From contig CAYPTS010000007.1 of the NCBI GenBank assembly GCA_964413825.1, positions 1-45,112 on the forward strand: a stretch of DNA of 45,112 nucleotides, read 5' to 3'. The notes below the pieces were generated by a model. That model had not been told where the DNA came from. It saw only the letters and a program-made list of their open reading frames with translations, and did not search any database. The position numbers were made by a program, and so were the translations under genes. Within the stretch, counting starts at the first letter, position 1. Every line of letters begins with the position of its first letter. The stretch comes from JAFGKM01 sp964413825. GTDB taxonomy: Bacteria > Ratteibacteria > UBA8468 > B48-G9 > JAFGKM01. Shown in pieces: positions 24,389 to 32,312 of the stretch.

Positions 24389-24465
24389 GATTCAAGAAAA
24401 GCGGAAAACAATATTTTTATGTGAATTCCTATTTTCAGAATTTGGGAAAAACATAACTCCTACAC

Positions 24466-25692
24466 ATGAAAATAGTATTGACTCGTCCAAAATATAATAG
24501 CCACATAATAACGCCGCCTTTGGGGTTGGGATATTTAGCCTCCTATTTAAAAAAAAACGGGGTTACAGCTGTTATTATTGATGGGTTAAGAGATAAACTA
24601 ACTCATGAAGAACTTCTCAGGAGGGTATTATCAGAGAACCCTGATGCTGTTGGAATAACATGCCTTACATCTTTTTATAAGGAATCTATAGAATTATCTC
24701 TTCTTTTGAAGGAAAACAATGTAAGGTGTATATTGGGTGGTTCGCATCCCACATTCCTTCCATATCAAACACTTATTGATTCTAATGCAGATTATGTAAT
24801 AGCCGGCGAAGGGGAAAATGCTCTACTGCAACTTGTAAAGAACAATTTTGCCAATAATGAAATACAAGGCATATATTCAAGAGATAATCTTAAAAATTCA
24901 AAATCCCCTATCCAAAAAGCAAAGGTGGTTGAGAATTTAGACGACATTCCTTTTCCGGATTGGACTCAGATAAATCCTAATTTGTATCCCAAAGCGCCTC
25001 ACGGTGCAATTGTTAAAAGATTTCCTGTCGGCGTGATTGTCACTTCAAGAGGATGCCCCTATGAATGCAGTTTTTGCAGTAGTCCAAAATTCTATGACCG
25101 CAAGATAAGATTCAGGACTCCGGAAAATGTTGTGCAGGAAATAAAGTATCTATTTAACAATTTCGGGGTCAGGGAGATACATTTTGAGGATGATAACTTG
25201 ACGCTTAAACGCAGCCATATTGTAAAAATATGTGAATTAATTATAGAAAACAAATTAGATATTTGCTGGTCATGTCCTAATGGAATAAGAGCTGATATGA
25301 TTGACGAGGAACTCGCGGCATTAATGGCCAGGAGCGGATGTTACAATTTCGTTTTAGGTATAGAATCTGCTAACTCCGACATCCTGCGGAATATAAAAAA
25401 GAAGGAGACGATTGCTGTTGTGAGCAAGGCTATTGAAATAGCAGAAAAGAACGGTATAACGTGCCAAGGCTTTTTTATCTTCGGATTGCCGGGAGAAACA
25501 AAAGAAACTATTGATGAAACTATAAATTTCGCATTGAAATCCAGATTATCCGGAGCACAATTCCTGATTCTGGATGTTTTGCCGGGGTCTGAGCTTTGGG
25601 AGACGTTAAGGGGGCGATTCCGAAATGGGATAAGAACAGTTATAGAGAGCCAGAGTGGCTTCCTGAAGGATTATCCAGGGAATATCTCCTGA
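24466..25692 (+). CDS. B12-binding/radical SAM protein, C-terminus lost by frameshift
   Basis: The open frame has 408 residues. An N-terminal cobalamin-binding-like domain (about 1-130; PPLGLGYLASYLKKNG, ILGGSHPTF, AGEGE) is followed by a radical SAM core with the 4Fe-4S motif CPYECSFC at about residue 199, and later GIESANSDILRNIKK and FGLPGETKETIDET. Such proteins modify or methylate lipids, sugars and cofactors, and the substrate here is unknown. After LPGSELWETLR the frame reads an arginine-rich tail that does not fit the family. The expected continuation lies in the next frame from 25614. One extra G in the run at 25610-25614 would restore it. The base composition is clearly AT-richer than in the housekeeping genes. 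Confidence 0.85.
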   Translation: MKIVLTRPKYNSHIITPPLGLGYLASYLKKNGVTAVIIDGLRDKLTHEELLRRVLSENPDAVGITCLTSFYKESIELSLLLKENNVRCILGGSHPTFLPYQTLIDSNADYVIAGEGENALLQLVKNNFANNEIQGIYSRDNLKNSKSPIQKAKVVENLDDIPFPDWTQINPNLYPKAPHGAIVKRFPVGVIVTSRGCPYECSFCSSPKFYDRKIRFRTPENVVQEIKYLFNNFGVREIHFEDDNLTLKRSHIVKICELIIENKLDICWSCPNGIRADMIDEELAALMARSGCYNFVLGIESANSDILRNIKKKETIAVVSKAIEIAEKNGITCQGFFIFGLPGETKETIDETINFALKSRLSGAQFLILDVLPGSELWETLRGRFRNGIRTVIESQSGFLKDYPGNIS

Positions 25693-25835
25693 TGTCCCAG
25701 TCTAAGGCTTTTCGTAAATTTTATTTGAGGCCAAAAATTTTATTCCGAATATTGAGATGTGTCAGTATTATGCAAATAAAATATTTGATTCAACGCGCAT
25801 TTGATTATCGTTTTTTAAAAAGGGGGAGTAAATAA
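25614..25835 (+). pseudogene. Out-of-frame C-terminal piece of the radical SAM gene
   Basis: This 73-codon piece reads AIPKWDKNSYREPEWLPEGLS and ends at TAA 25833-25835. Its sequence continues the upstream radical SAM protein naturally: the W-x-P-EGLS type tail and an Arg/Lys-rich C-terminal helix are usual in these families. It has no independent ribosome-binding site. The break lies at a GGGGG run, so a sequencing or assembly slip, a true mutation, and slippage during expression are all possible. Confidence 0.75.
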
Positions 25836-25858
25836 ACGCGTGTTTACAAGTGGCATTT

Positions 25859-26590
25859 ATGGATAAATTACATGTTGTCATCCCGGCTTATAATGAGGAA
25901 GTTAATATTGAGAAAGTTGCGCGCGAATGGCATAGTATAATAGAGAATATCGGCGGAGATTCAAAACTTGTAATTATTGATGACGGCAGCAAAGATAACA
26001 CGTATAAAATATTATGCAATTTAAAAAGACAATTGCCATATCTTGAACCGCTTACAAAATATAATGGCGGTCACGGTTCAACGGTTCTTTATGGATACAA
26101 CTTTGCACTTGATAACAAAGCAGATTTCATATTTCAAACTGATTCCGACGGACAGACGCTGCCTTCTGAATTTTGGCGATTCTGGGAGCAACGTCGTGAG
26201 TACAGGGTATTAATCGGACACAGAAGAAGAAGGCAAGACGGCATTTTCCGCGTTTTTGTGACTAATGTCTTAAAGTTCATTATCTGGTATGTTTTCAGAT
26301 TAAACGTTACTGATGCGAATACGCCTTTTCGGCTTATGAATGGCGTAACTCTGAAAAGACATATTGTCCGCATTCCAAAGGATTGCACCCTGCCGAATGT
26401 GATGCTTACAGTTTTGTTTATCAGTTCCATGGAAAAGGTAAAGTTTCTTCCAATAACCTTCAGAGCGAGGCAGGGAGGTAAAAATTCAATAAATCTTAAA
26501 CGAATAGTCGCCATCGGAAAAAAATCAATGTGCGAGTTTATAACGATAAAAAGAAGCATGAAAAATCCCTCCTCTGCCGAGGCTTCTTGA
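25859..26590 (+). CDS. Family 2 glycosyltransferase
   Basis: A 243-residue GT2 (GT-A fold) enzyme. The nucleotide-sugar-binding start HVVIPAYNEEVNIEKV, IIDDGSKDNT, and the acidic metal site QTDSDGQT at about 93-100 are clear. An amphipathic and hydrophobic stretch (VFVTNVLKFIIWYVFRLNV) and DANTPFRLM resemble polyprenyl-phosphate glycosyltransferases of the DPMS type, although no C-terminal membrane pair follows. ATG 25859 begins directly before the first strand; GTG 25850 is possible. No good Shine-Dalgarno is seen. It sits 23 bases after the frameshifted radical SAM gene, probably in the same transcript. Confidence 0.85.
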   Translation: MDKLHVVIPAYNEEVNIEKVAREWHSIIENIGGDSKLVIIDDGSKDNTYKILCNLKRQLPYLEPLTKYNGGHGSTVLYGYNFALDNKADFIFQTDSDGQTLPSEFWRFWEQRREYRVLIGHRRRRQDGIFRVFVTNVLKFIIWYVFRLNVTDANTPFRLMNGVTLKRHIVRIPKDCTLPNVMLTVLFISSMEKVKFLPITFRARQGGKNSINLKRIVAIGKKSMCEFITIKRSMKNPSSAEAS

Positions 26591-26643
26591 TATCTTCGTT
26601 TAAGGAGTTTGAAACAATTTAATGATGGGACGGAGCACAATGA

Positions 26644-27789
26644 ATGTTTGAATATATAGTTGTGGGTGCAGGATTTTCCGGGGCAGTAATCGCGGAACGA
26701 ATATCCAGTGTTTTAAATAAAAAAGTACTGGTCATTGAAAAAAGAGAGTATGTCGGCGGTAATTGTTATGATTATATAGATGAAAATAACATCATAGTCC
26801 ACAGGCACGGTCCCCACTTGTTCCACACAGACTGCAAAGAGGTTTTTGACTATCTCTCAAAATTCACGGATTGGCATATTTATCATCACAGAGTTCTGGC
26901 TTATGTCAACGGTAAAAAAATTCCTATTCCCTTTAACTTCAACTCTATTGATATGCTTTTTCCCGCAGTCTTATCCGGAAAATTACAGGCAACTCTTTTG
27001 AAAAAATATCCGGCCGGTTCCAGGGTGCCTATTCTCGAAATGAGAAAGACGGATAACAGGGATTTGCAGTTTCTATCTGATTTTATATACCAGCAAATAT
27101 ATAAAAATTACACTGTCAAACAATGGGGTAAAAAACCTGAAGAAATAGGTCGTGATGTAACCGCCAGAGTTCCTGTTGTAATAGGGAGAGACGATAGATA
27201 TTTTACCGATAAGTACCAGGCGGTACCCGCAGAAGGCTACTCGAAAATTTTTCAGACAATATTGAAGCATGAAAATATTAAACTTTTGCTTAATGCCGAT
27301 TTGAAGGATTACATAACACTTGACTTCGAGAGCGGCAAAATATATTTTCGCGGGCAGGAGTTCAAAGGCAAACTGATATTCACAGGCATGATAGACGAAT
27401 TATGCGGCTATAAATTTGGACTTTTGCCATACAGGTCGCTTGACTTCAGATTTGAAACGATTGAAAAAGAATTTTATCAGGAGACGGCTGTTATTAATTA
27501 TCCGAATGAACATGATTTCACAAGAATAACAGAATTCAAACATATTCATCCTGTTAAAAACAGAAAAACTACGATAGTTTTTGAGTATCCCGGAGAATAT
27601 AAAAGGGGAGACATTCCGTATTATCCTATGTTTGCCGATGAAACAAAGGAAACGCATCATAAATACAAGGAATCTACTAAGGGTTTTGAAAATCTTATAT
27701 TGGCGGGACGGCTTGCGGAATATAAATACTATGATATGGATGATGCCGTGAAAAACGCATTAAAAATATTCAAGGAGAAAATCGAATGA
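26644..27789 (+). CDS. glf: UDP-galactopyranose mutase
   Basis: A 381-residue FAD enzyme that converts UDP-galactopyranose to UDP-galactofuranose, the donor for galactofuranose in surface glycans. The FAD-binding VVGAGFSGAVIAERI is at residues 6-20, VIEKREYVGGNCYDY follows, and the family blocks RHGPHLFHT, YTVKQWGKKPEEI, ARVPVVIGRDDRYF and YQAVPAEGYSKIF are all intact. The C-terminal LAGRLAEYKYYDMDDAV is typical, and length is standard. Its presence predicts galactofuranose in the polysaccharide made by this locus. Confidence 0.95.
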   Translation: MFEYIVVGAGFSGAVIAERISSVLNKKVLVIEKREYVGGNCYDYIDENNIIVHRHGPHLFHTDCKEVFDYLSKFTDWHIYHHRVLAYVNGKKIPIPFNFNSIDMLFPAVLSGKLQATLLKKYPAGSRVPILEMRKTDNRDLQFLSDFIYQQIYKNYTVKQWGKKPEEIGRDVTARVPVVIGRDDRYFTDKYQAVPAEGYSKIFQTILKHENIKLLLNADLKDYITLDFESGKIYFRGQEFKGKLIFTGMIDELCGYKFGLLPYRSLDFRFETIEKEFYQETAVINYPNEHDFTRITEFKHIHPVKNRKTTIVFEYPGEYKRGDIPYYPMFADETKETHHKYKESTKGFENLILAGRLAEYKYYDMDDAVKNALKIFKEKIE

Positions 27790-27815
27790 ATTTTAGAGCC
27801 CGCCCGCATTTTTTT

Positions 27816-27844
27816 TTGACAACTTCGTTCAAATAGTTTAAAAT
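27816..27844 (+). promoter_or_regulatory. Sigma70-type promoter before the flippase gene
   Basis: A perfect TTGACA (27816-27821), 17 bases, then TAAAAT (27839-27844) in the 76-base gap after glf. Transcription would start near 27851, about 15 bases before ATG 27866, with no Shine-Dalgarno in between. A small inverted repeat GTTTA/TAAAC (27836-27853) straddles the -10. Confidence 0.65.
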
Positions 27845-27865
27845 AATCTAAACAATATTGATGCT

Positions 27866-29146
27866 ATGAACATATCAAAAATAAAACAACATATGCATTC
27901 TTACGGCAGTGTCCCCAGAAATACTCTGGTTTTATACGTTACGCACATTATCACATCCCTTGTGTCCCTCGTTTTTTTTGGAATACTTGCCAGATATCTC
28001 GGTGTCCGCAATTTCGGCATGTTTTCTTACGTGTATGCGTTTATGACAATCGCCCAGACAGCGGGCGCGTTCGGACTCGACATGCTTATGATAAGGGAAA
28101 TATCGTCCGACCGGGAAAATGCAATGTCTACTGCTGGAAATACGCTTGTATTGAAATTCATTTTTTCCGCTTGCACGTTATTGATTGTGCTTGTTCTTGT
28201 TTCATTTTCCGGTTTTAATGTGGATGCGGAAACAAAAAAAATCCTTATTCTGTTTTCACCATATATACTTTTGTCAAACGTCAATCTTACCTTGTGGTAT
28301 ATAGGAGACGGCTATCAGAAGATGGAATACAGGGGGATTTTTACTGTTGCCTATTATTGCTGCAGGACAATCGGTGGCTGGCTTGTTTTGAAATACATCC
28401 ATGGCATTGCCGCTCTGTTTGTTTTCCTTTTATCCGTGGAATTGTTGTTTGCAGTAGCAAGTTTTTTCTTTGCAGGTTTGTATTTCGGAGGTATCAAATT
28501 TGCGTTCAGAATGAAGGCATTAAAGCATGCGGTTCGTCTTTCCTTCCCGTTTGCCGTCAGCAGTCTACTGCTTATTTTTCTTTTAAGAATCGACATTCTC
28601 CTGCTGAATTCATTAAAGGGAGAAGAAGCGGTAGGGCTTTACAGTCCTGCACAAAAACTGACAGGTTTGCTCCTTTTGTTCTCAAGCGCTTTCTGCAGTT
28701 CTGCTTATCCGGCTATGAGCCAATCCTTAAGAATGAACTCTGACAAGGGATATGAACTCTTTTTCAGGGCGGTCAAACTTATGTTTGCTGCGGGGGTCAT
28801 TTTTGCGTGCTTTACAACGCTGCTCGCAGAACCTGTAATAAAAATAGTTTTCGGCAGTGAGTATATTGGTTCTGCCGGGGCGTTGAAAATACTTGTCTGG
28901 ATGTGCCCACCTTTTTTCGCAGTATCTCTGTTTTTTGTGCTTTTTGCCGTGAAAAATTTTCAACATTTGGTAACGATTATTTATTCTTTTGGGATTTTTA
29001 TAAGTTTTGGACTAAACTACTATCTTATACAAAGGATGAGTTATTTGGGAAGTGCTCTGGCTATAGTCATTTTTTCACTGTTTTTGTTGATAATTACGGT
29101 GGTATTCTATTATGCAAACAAAAAGAAAATGTTTAATCTGCAATAA
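27866..29146 (+). CDS. Wzx-type polysaccharide/O-antigen flippase
   Basis: A 426-residue integral membrane protein with about twelve hydrophobic helices across its whole length, and the MATE/MOP superfamily N-terminal sequence LVFFGILARYLGVRNFGMFSYVYAF seen in Wzx/RfbX flippases. These move undecaprenyl-linked repeat units from the cytoplasmic to the periplasmic face of the inner membrane. The C-terminus ends with a basic tail YYANKKKMFNLQ. Its presence implies Wzx/Wzy-style assembly or a related export route, but no polymerase is certain in this window. Its own promoter lies just upstream. The last 35 nt overlap the following methyltransferase gene. Confidence 0.87.
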   Translation: MNISKIKQHMHSYGSVPRNTLVLYVTHIITSLVSLVFFGILARYLGVRNFGMFSYVYAFMTIAQTAGAFGLDMLMIREISSDRENAMSTAGNTLVLKFIFSACTLLIVLVLVSFSGFNVDAETKKILILFSPYILLSNVNLTLWYIGDGYQKMEYRGIFTVAYYCCRTIGGWLVLKYIHGIAALFVFLLSVELLFAVASFFFAGLYFGGIKFAFRMKALKHAVRLSFPFAVSSLLLIFLLRIDILLLNSLKGEEAVGLYSPAQKLTGLLLLFSSAFCSSAYPAMSQSLRMNSDKGYELFFRAVKLMFAAGVIFACFTTLLAEPVIKIVFGSEYIGSAGALKILVWMCPPFFAVSLFFVLFAVKNFQHLVTIIYSFGIFISFGLNYYLIQRMSYLGSALAIVIFSLFLLIITVVFYYANKKKMFNLQ

Positions 29147-30131
29147 AAACGATTTTAGAACTGTCCACTGTCTTAAAGACGATATATTCGAGGAAAAGTT
29201 TTATATTTTAGAGTGCAAAAATTGCCATTTCGTTTTCACTGAACCGCTGCTCTCTTCCAATAAACTGTCTCGTTTTTATCCGGAAGAATACTATTCTTTT
29301 GTTCCTAAAAGCGTTACTCCCGTTATCTCTGACGGAGCAACGGCAAAAAAGAAAATAACCAGAGGACTGAAAACTCTTTTATTGAGAGATGTATATAGAT
29401 ATGATTTTAAAACAGAAAGTTACGCATCTTCATTGTTTTCTGTTTTTTTACCTGTTTATCGATATTGCGAACAAGAGGTGTATCCCCGCAATAAAAACGG
29501 AGGTAAGGTTCTTGATATAGGTTGCGGCTGTGGTGAATATTTAATGCGCCTTGAGCAATTAAACTGGGAGGTTTACGGTGTTGAGGTCAGTCACAAAGCA
29601 GCTTCTTATGGAAGAGGAAAATACGGGCTGAATATTTTCTGCGGGGAACTTACCGGTGCAAAATTCCCGGATTCTTTTTTCGACGTTGTCACGATGCATC
29701 ACACTTTGGAACATATACCTGCTCTAACGGAAACGTTGAAAGAAATAAGGAGAATTTTAAAGCAAAACGGAGATTTGATAATAAGCCTTCCGAATTTACG
29801 TAACTGGGAGAGAATGCTTTTCGGAAAATTCTGGTGGGGATGGGATGTTCCCAGACATTTGTGGCATTTTTCTCCCGGGACTTTGAGCAGACTTTTAGAA
29901 AACCGCGGATTCAGAAAAATAAAGGTATGTTATCAGGCGGACATGTATGAATTTTTTCGCAATATTAAAAATATGTTGTCCTGTTTTTTTCCAAACTGTT
30001 CCGGCATGCTAAACAAACTGTTTAACTCTGATAAACTGCGCTTTATTACTAAATACTTAATGGTTCCGATAGGACTTATGGGGGGGGTGTTGAGAATGTC
30101 AGGGAAGTTTGTTGTTTTTGCAAAAAAATGA
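29112..30131 (+). CDS. Class I SAM-dependent methyltransferase with N-terminal zinc-ribbon-like motif
   Basis: A 339-residue protein. The start CLICN (Cys7, Cys10) and CKNCHFVFTEP form a CxxC...CxxC pair that probably binds zinc. The methyltransferase domain has motif I VLDIGCGCGEYL, then VYGVEVS, the acidic SFFDVVTMHHTLEHI region and ILKQNGDLIISLPN. Proteins of this build (Methyltransf_23 type) are common in polysaccharide clusters and methylate sugars or polyprenyl-linked glycans. The substrate is unknown. It starts within the flippase gene and overlaps the next gene by ATGA. A similar but shorter protein is encoded at 43994-44776. Confidence 0.85.
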   Translation: MQTKRKCLICNKNDFRTVHCLKDDIFEEKFYILECKNCHFVFTEPLLSSNKLSRFYPEEYYSFVPKSVTPVISDGATAKKKITRGLKTLLLRDVYRYDFKTESYASSLFSVFLPVYRYCEQEVYPRNKNGGKVLDIGCGCGEYLMRLEQLNWEVYGVEVSHKAASYGRGKYGLNIFCGELTGAKFPDSFFDVVTMHHTLEHIPALTETLKEIRRILKQNGDLIISLPNLRNWERMLFGKFWWGWDVPRHLWHFSPGTLSRLLENRGFRKIKVCYQADMYEFFRNIKNMLSCFFPNCSGMLNKLFNSDKLRFITKYLMVPIGLMGGVLRMSGKFVVFAKK

Positions 30132-31138
30132 AGCCGAAAGTGTCAATAATAGTTCCGGTATATAACCACGAGCGATATGTTGCCTGCTGTATAGAGAGTG
30201 TGTTGAGGCAGACTTGTAAGGATTGGGAGATGATAATTATTGACGACTGCTCCACTGATAAAACACAGGGAATAGTCAGCCGGTATCTCTGGGATGACCG
30301 CATAAAATATATAAGGCACATGGAAAATTACGGTAAAGAAAAATTGCGGGAGTCTCACAATGAAGCATTGGCGCTTGCAAAAGGAGAGTTCATAACGGTG
30401 CTGGAAGGCGACGATTACTGGCCTGACTACAGGCTGGAGAAGCAGTTGCGGTTTTTTGATGACGGCAATGTTGTTTTATGCCACGGCGGTGTTGCTCTGG
30501 ATAAGGATGGAAGGATTACGGTCTGGAATAAATCGAAGAATATTCCGGCAGAAATTCTCACCAATAACCCGGTAGGTACTGCACTGAAATTTTTCCTGTA
30601 CGGCAGGATACCGGTAATAGCCCAGTCGGTAATGTTCAGGAAGTTCTCTATTGATAAAACAGGAGGATTCAGACAAATTCCATCGCTCTATCTTGTAGAT
30701 TATCCCACATGGATGGATATAGCGCTTCAGGGGAAATTTGCTTTTATACCGGAAGTCATGGGCTACTGGAGAAGGCATTCTTCTTCGATTACATCGAGAT
30801 ATCAGGAGCAGTTGTGGCAGGGAGTGACGGAATATGTTGAAAAGTTTGTCTCCGTGAAAAAAAGCGAACTTGACAGTTTGCATGTAAAACTGGGAAATTG
30901 CGTTAAATATCCTGGCGGTTATGCTTTAAGTGCTCTATATAAAACATTCCTTTTGGAAAACAGAAGAAAAGAAGCGAGAAGGTGTTTATATAATATATGG
31001 AAAAAACGAAGGGCTTATGAACTGTGTGAAATTATGAAAATATGTTTTTTAATACCGTGTGCATTCGTCCCTTTTTTAACTGTTTTATACAGGAAGTATA
31101 TACAAATGCGAACTGAAGAATTTTCTCCGGTAATATAA
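30128..31138 (+). CDS. Family 2 glycosyltransferase
   Basis: A 336-residue GT2 enzyme of the type that adds single sugars to a growing lipid-linked glycan at the cytoplasmic membrane. VSIIVPVYNHERYVACCIESVLRQT and IIIDDCSTDKT form the nucleotide-binding half, and the metal-binding acidic triplet is LEGDDYW at about residue 95. A longer C-terminal region contains a GYWRRHSSSIT motif and ends in helices. The C-terminal stretch LIPCAFVPFLTVLYRKY may touch the membrane. The start overlaps the methyltransferase stop by four bases. The specific sugar is not deducible. Confidence 0.85.
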   Translation: MKPKVSIIVPVYNHERYVACCIESVLRQTCKDWEMIIIDDCSTDKTQGIVSRYLWDDRIKYIRHMENYGKEKLRESHNEALALAKGEFITVLEGDDYWPDYRLEKQLRFFDDGNVVLCHGGVALDKDGRITVWNKSKNIPAEILTNNPVGTALKFFLYGRIPVIAQSVMFRKFSIDKTGGFRQIPSLYLVDYPTWMDIALQGKFAFIPEVMGYWRRHSSSITSRYQEQLWQGVTEYVEKFVSVKKSELDSLHVKLGNCVKYPGGYALSALYKTFLLENRRKEARRCLYNIWKKRRAYELCEIMKICFLIPCAFVPFLTVLYRKYIQMRTEEFSPVI

Positions 31139-31156
31139 TAATGACGGAACAGACAA

Positions 31157-32311
31157 ATGATTAAGGTGTGTTATGTGCTCGGGACGCTGGAGATAGGCGG
31201 GGCAGAGAAGCAACTCCTGAAATTGATACGTAATATAGACAGGAACAAGTTTTTGCCCGTTCTTATTGCATTGAGAGGCGGAGCGCTGAGGGAAGAGTTT
31301 GAGAAGGTTGTCAATGTAACGGTCATAGGAAAAAGATGGAAGTTGGACCCGGCTTTTCTCGTGAAATTGATACGGGTTTTGAAAAGGGAACGTCCGGATA
31401 TTCTCCATACCTTTATGTTTACCTCCAATACTTGGGGGAGGATTGCGGGGGCGGTAACAGGGGTGCCCGTTATCATTGCTTCAGAAAGGTGCGTAGACGT
31501 ATGGAAGAGGAGGCATCACCGCCTGATAGACAGGGCTCTTCTGCCGTTTACGTGCAGAGTCATAGGCAATTCCGAATCTGTAAGGAAATTTTACAGGGAA
31601 ATTGAGAGAATCCCGGATGGGAAAATGGGCGTGGTTTATAACGGGGTAGACCTGAATAAGTTTGGCAGTATAACTGCATCATCTTCTCTGAAAAAAGGAA
31701 TCGGCGTTGAGCGTGCGCGGTTTATAGTAGGAGCAGGGGGAAGATTTACGGAGCAAAAAGGGTTTATGAACCTTCTCAAGGCTGTTCCTGCCGTACTTGA
31801 TGTGTATCCGGATGCCTGTTTTGTTTTCGTGGGGGACGGTCCACTTAGAAGCAGTTTTGAGGAGTTTGTCGAGAGGACAGGCATCTCCGGGAATGTTGTC
31901 TTCACGGGCTACAGGAAGGACATACTTGAAATCTTTTCGCTGTGCGACGTCATTGCGGTTCCTTCTTTGTTCGAGGGAATGCCCAATATAGTGCTTGAGG
32001 CGATGGCCCTGAAGAAGCCGGTAGTGGGGACGTGTATCCCTGAAATTGCGGAACTGGTGGAGAACGGCAGGAATGGTTTTCTTGTGCCGGTACAGAATAA
32101 TTCAGTACATATTGCCGAAAGGATAACCGCTCTGTTGAATGACCCGGCATTATGCAGGAAGATGGGCGAGAATGGATATAACGTTGTTCGTGAAAGGTTT
32201 TCCATGGAGTCGATGGTTAGGGGATATGAGGAGATTTATTCAAAGGCGATGGCAAATCCCACTGCCTGTTCCCTTCCCCTTGAGGGGGGAGGAGAGGAGG
32301 GGGTGAAATAA
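31157..32311 (+). CDS. Family 4 glycosyltransferase with repeat-derived C-terminal tail
   Basis: A 384-residue GT-B enzyme of family 4 (retaining). The N-terminal GTLEIGGAEKQLLKLIRN and HTFMFTSN, the central GAGGRFTEQKGFMNLLKA, and the EGMPNIVLEAMA motif (the E-x7-E class signature near residue 275) are all clear. The last 20 or so residues, after SKAMANPTACS, are Pro/Gly/Glu-rich. They are encoded by a G/C-rich palindromic element also present in two other glycosyltransferase genes of this window. That tail follows the normal end of the fold, so activity is probably not affected. The Shine-Dalgarno before ATG 31157 is weak. Confidence 0.88.
   Translation: MIKVCYVLGTLEIGGAEKQLLKLIRNIDRNKFLPVLIALRGGALREEFEKVVNVTVIGKRWKLDPAFLVKLIRVLKRERPDILHTFMFTSNTWGRIAGAVTGVPVIIASERCVDVWKRRHHRLIDRALLPFTCRVIGNSESVRKFYREIERIPDGKMGVVYNGVDLNKFGSITASSSLKKGIGVERARFIVGAGGRFTEQKGFMNLLKAVPAVLDVYPDACFVFVGDGPLRSSFEEFVERTGISGNVVFTGYRKDILEIFSLCDVIAVPSLFEGMPNIVLEAMALKKPVVGTCIPEIAELVENGRNGFLVPVQNNSVHIAERITALLNDPALCRKMGENGYNVVRERFSMESMVRGYEEIYSKAMANPTACSLPLEGGGEEGVK
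32271..32307 (+). repeat. G/C-rich palindromic repeat encoding the end of the GT4 gene
   Basis: CCCTTCCCC (32271-32279) faces GGGGGGAGG after a TTGA loop. The 18 bases from CCCCTTGAGG onward are identical to part of the element at 34369-34420. The G-rich half also provides the purine-rich stretch in front of the asparagine synthetase start at 32313. Confidence 0.7.
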
Positions 32312-32312
32312 A

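Noticed and set aside
27790..27821. Intrinsic terminator after glf (GC-rich stretch followed by nine Ts)
   Set aside because: The GC-rich part has no inverted repeat, and the T-run is better explained as part of the flippase promoter region.
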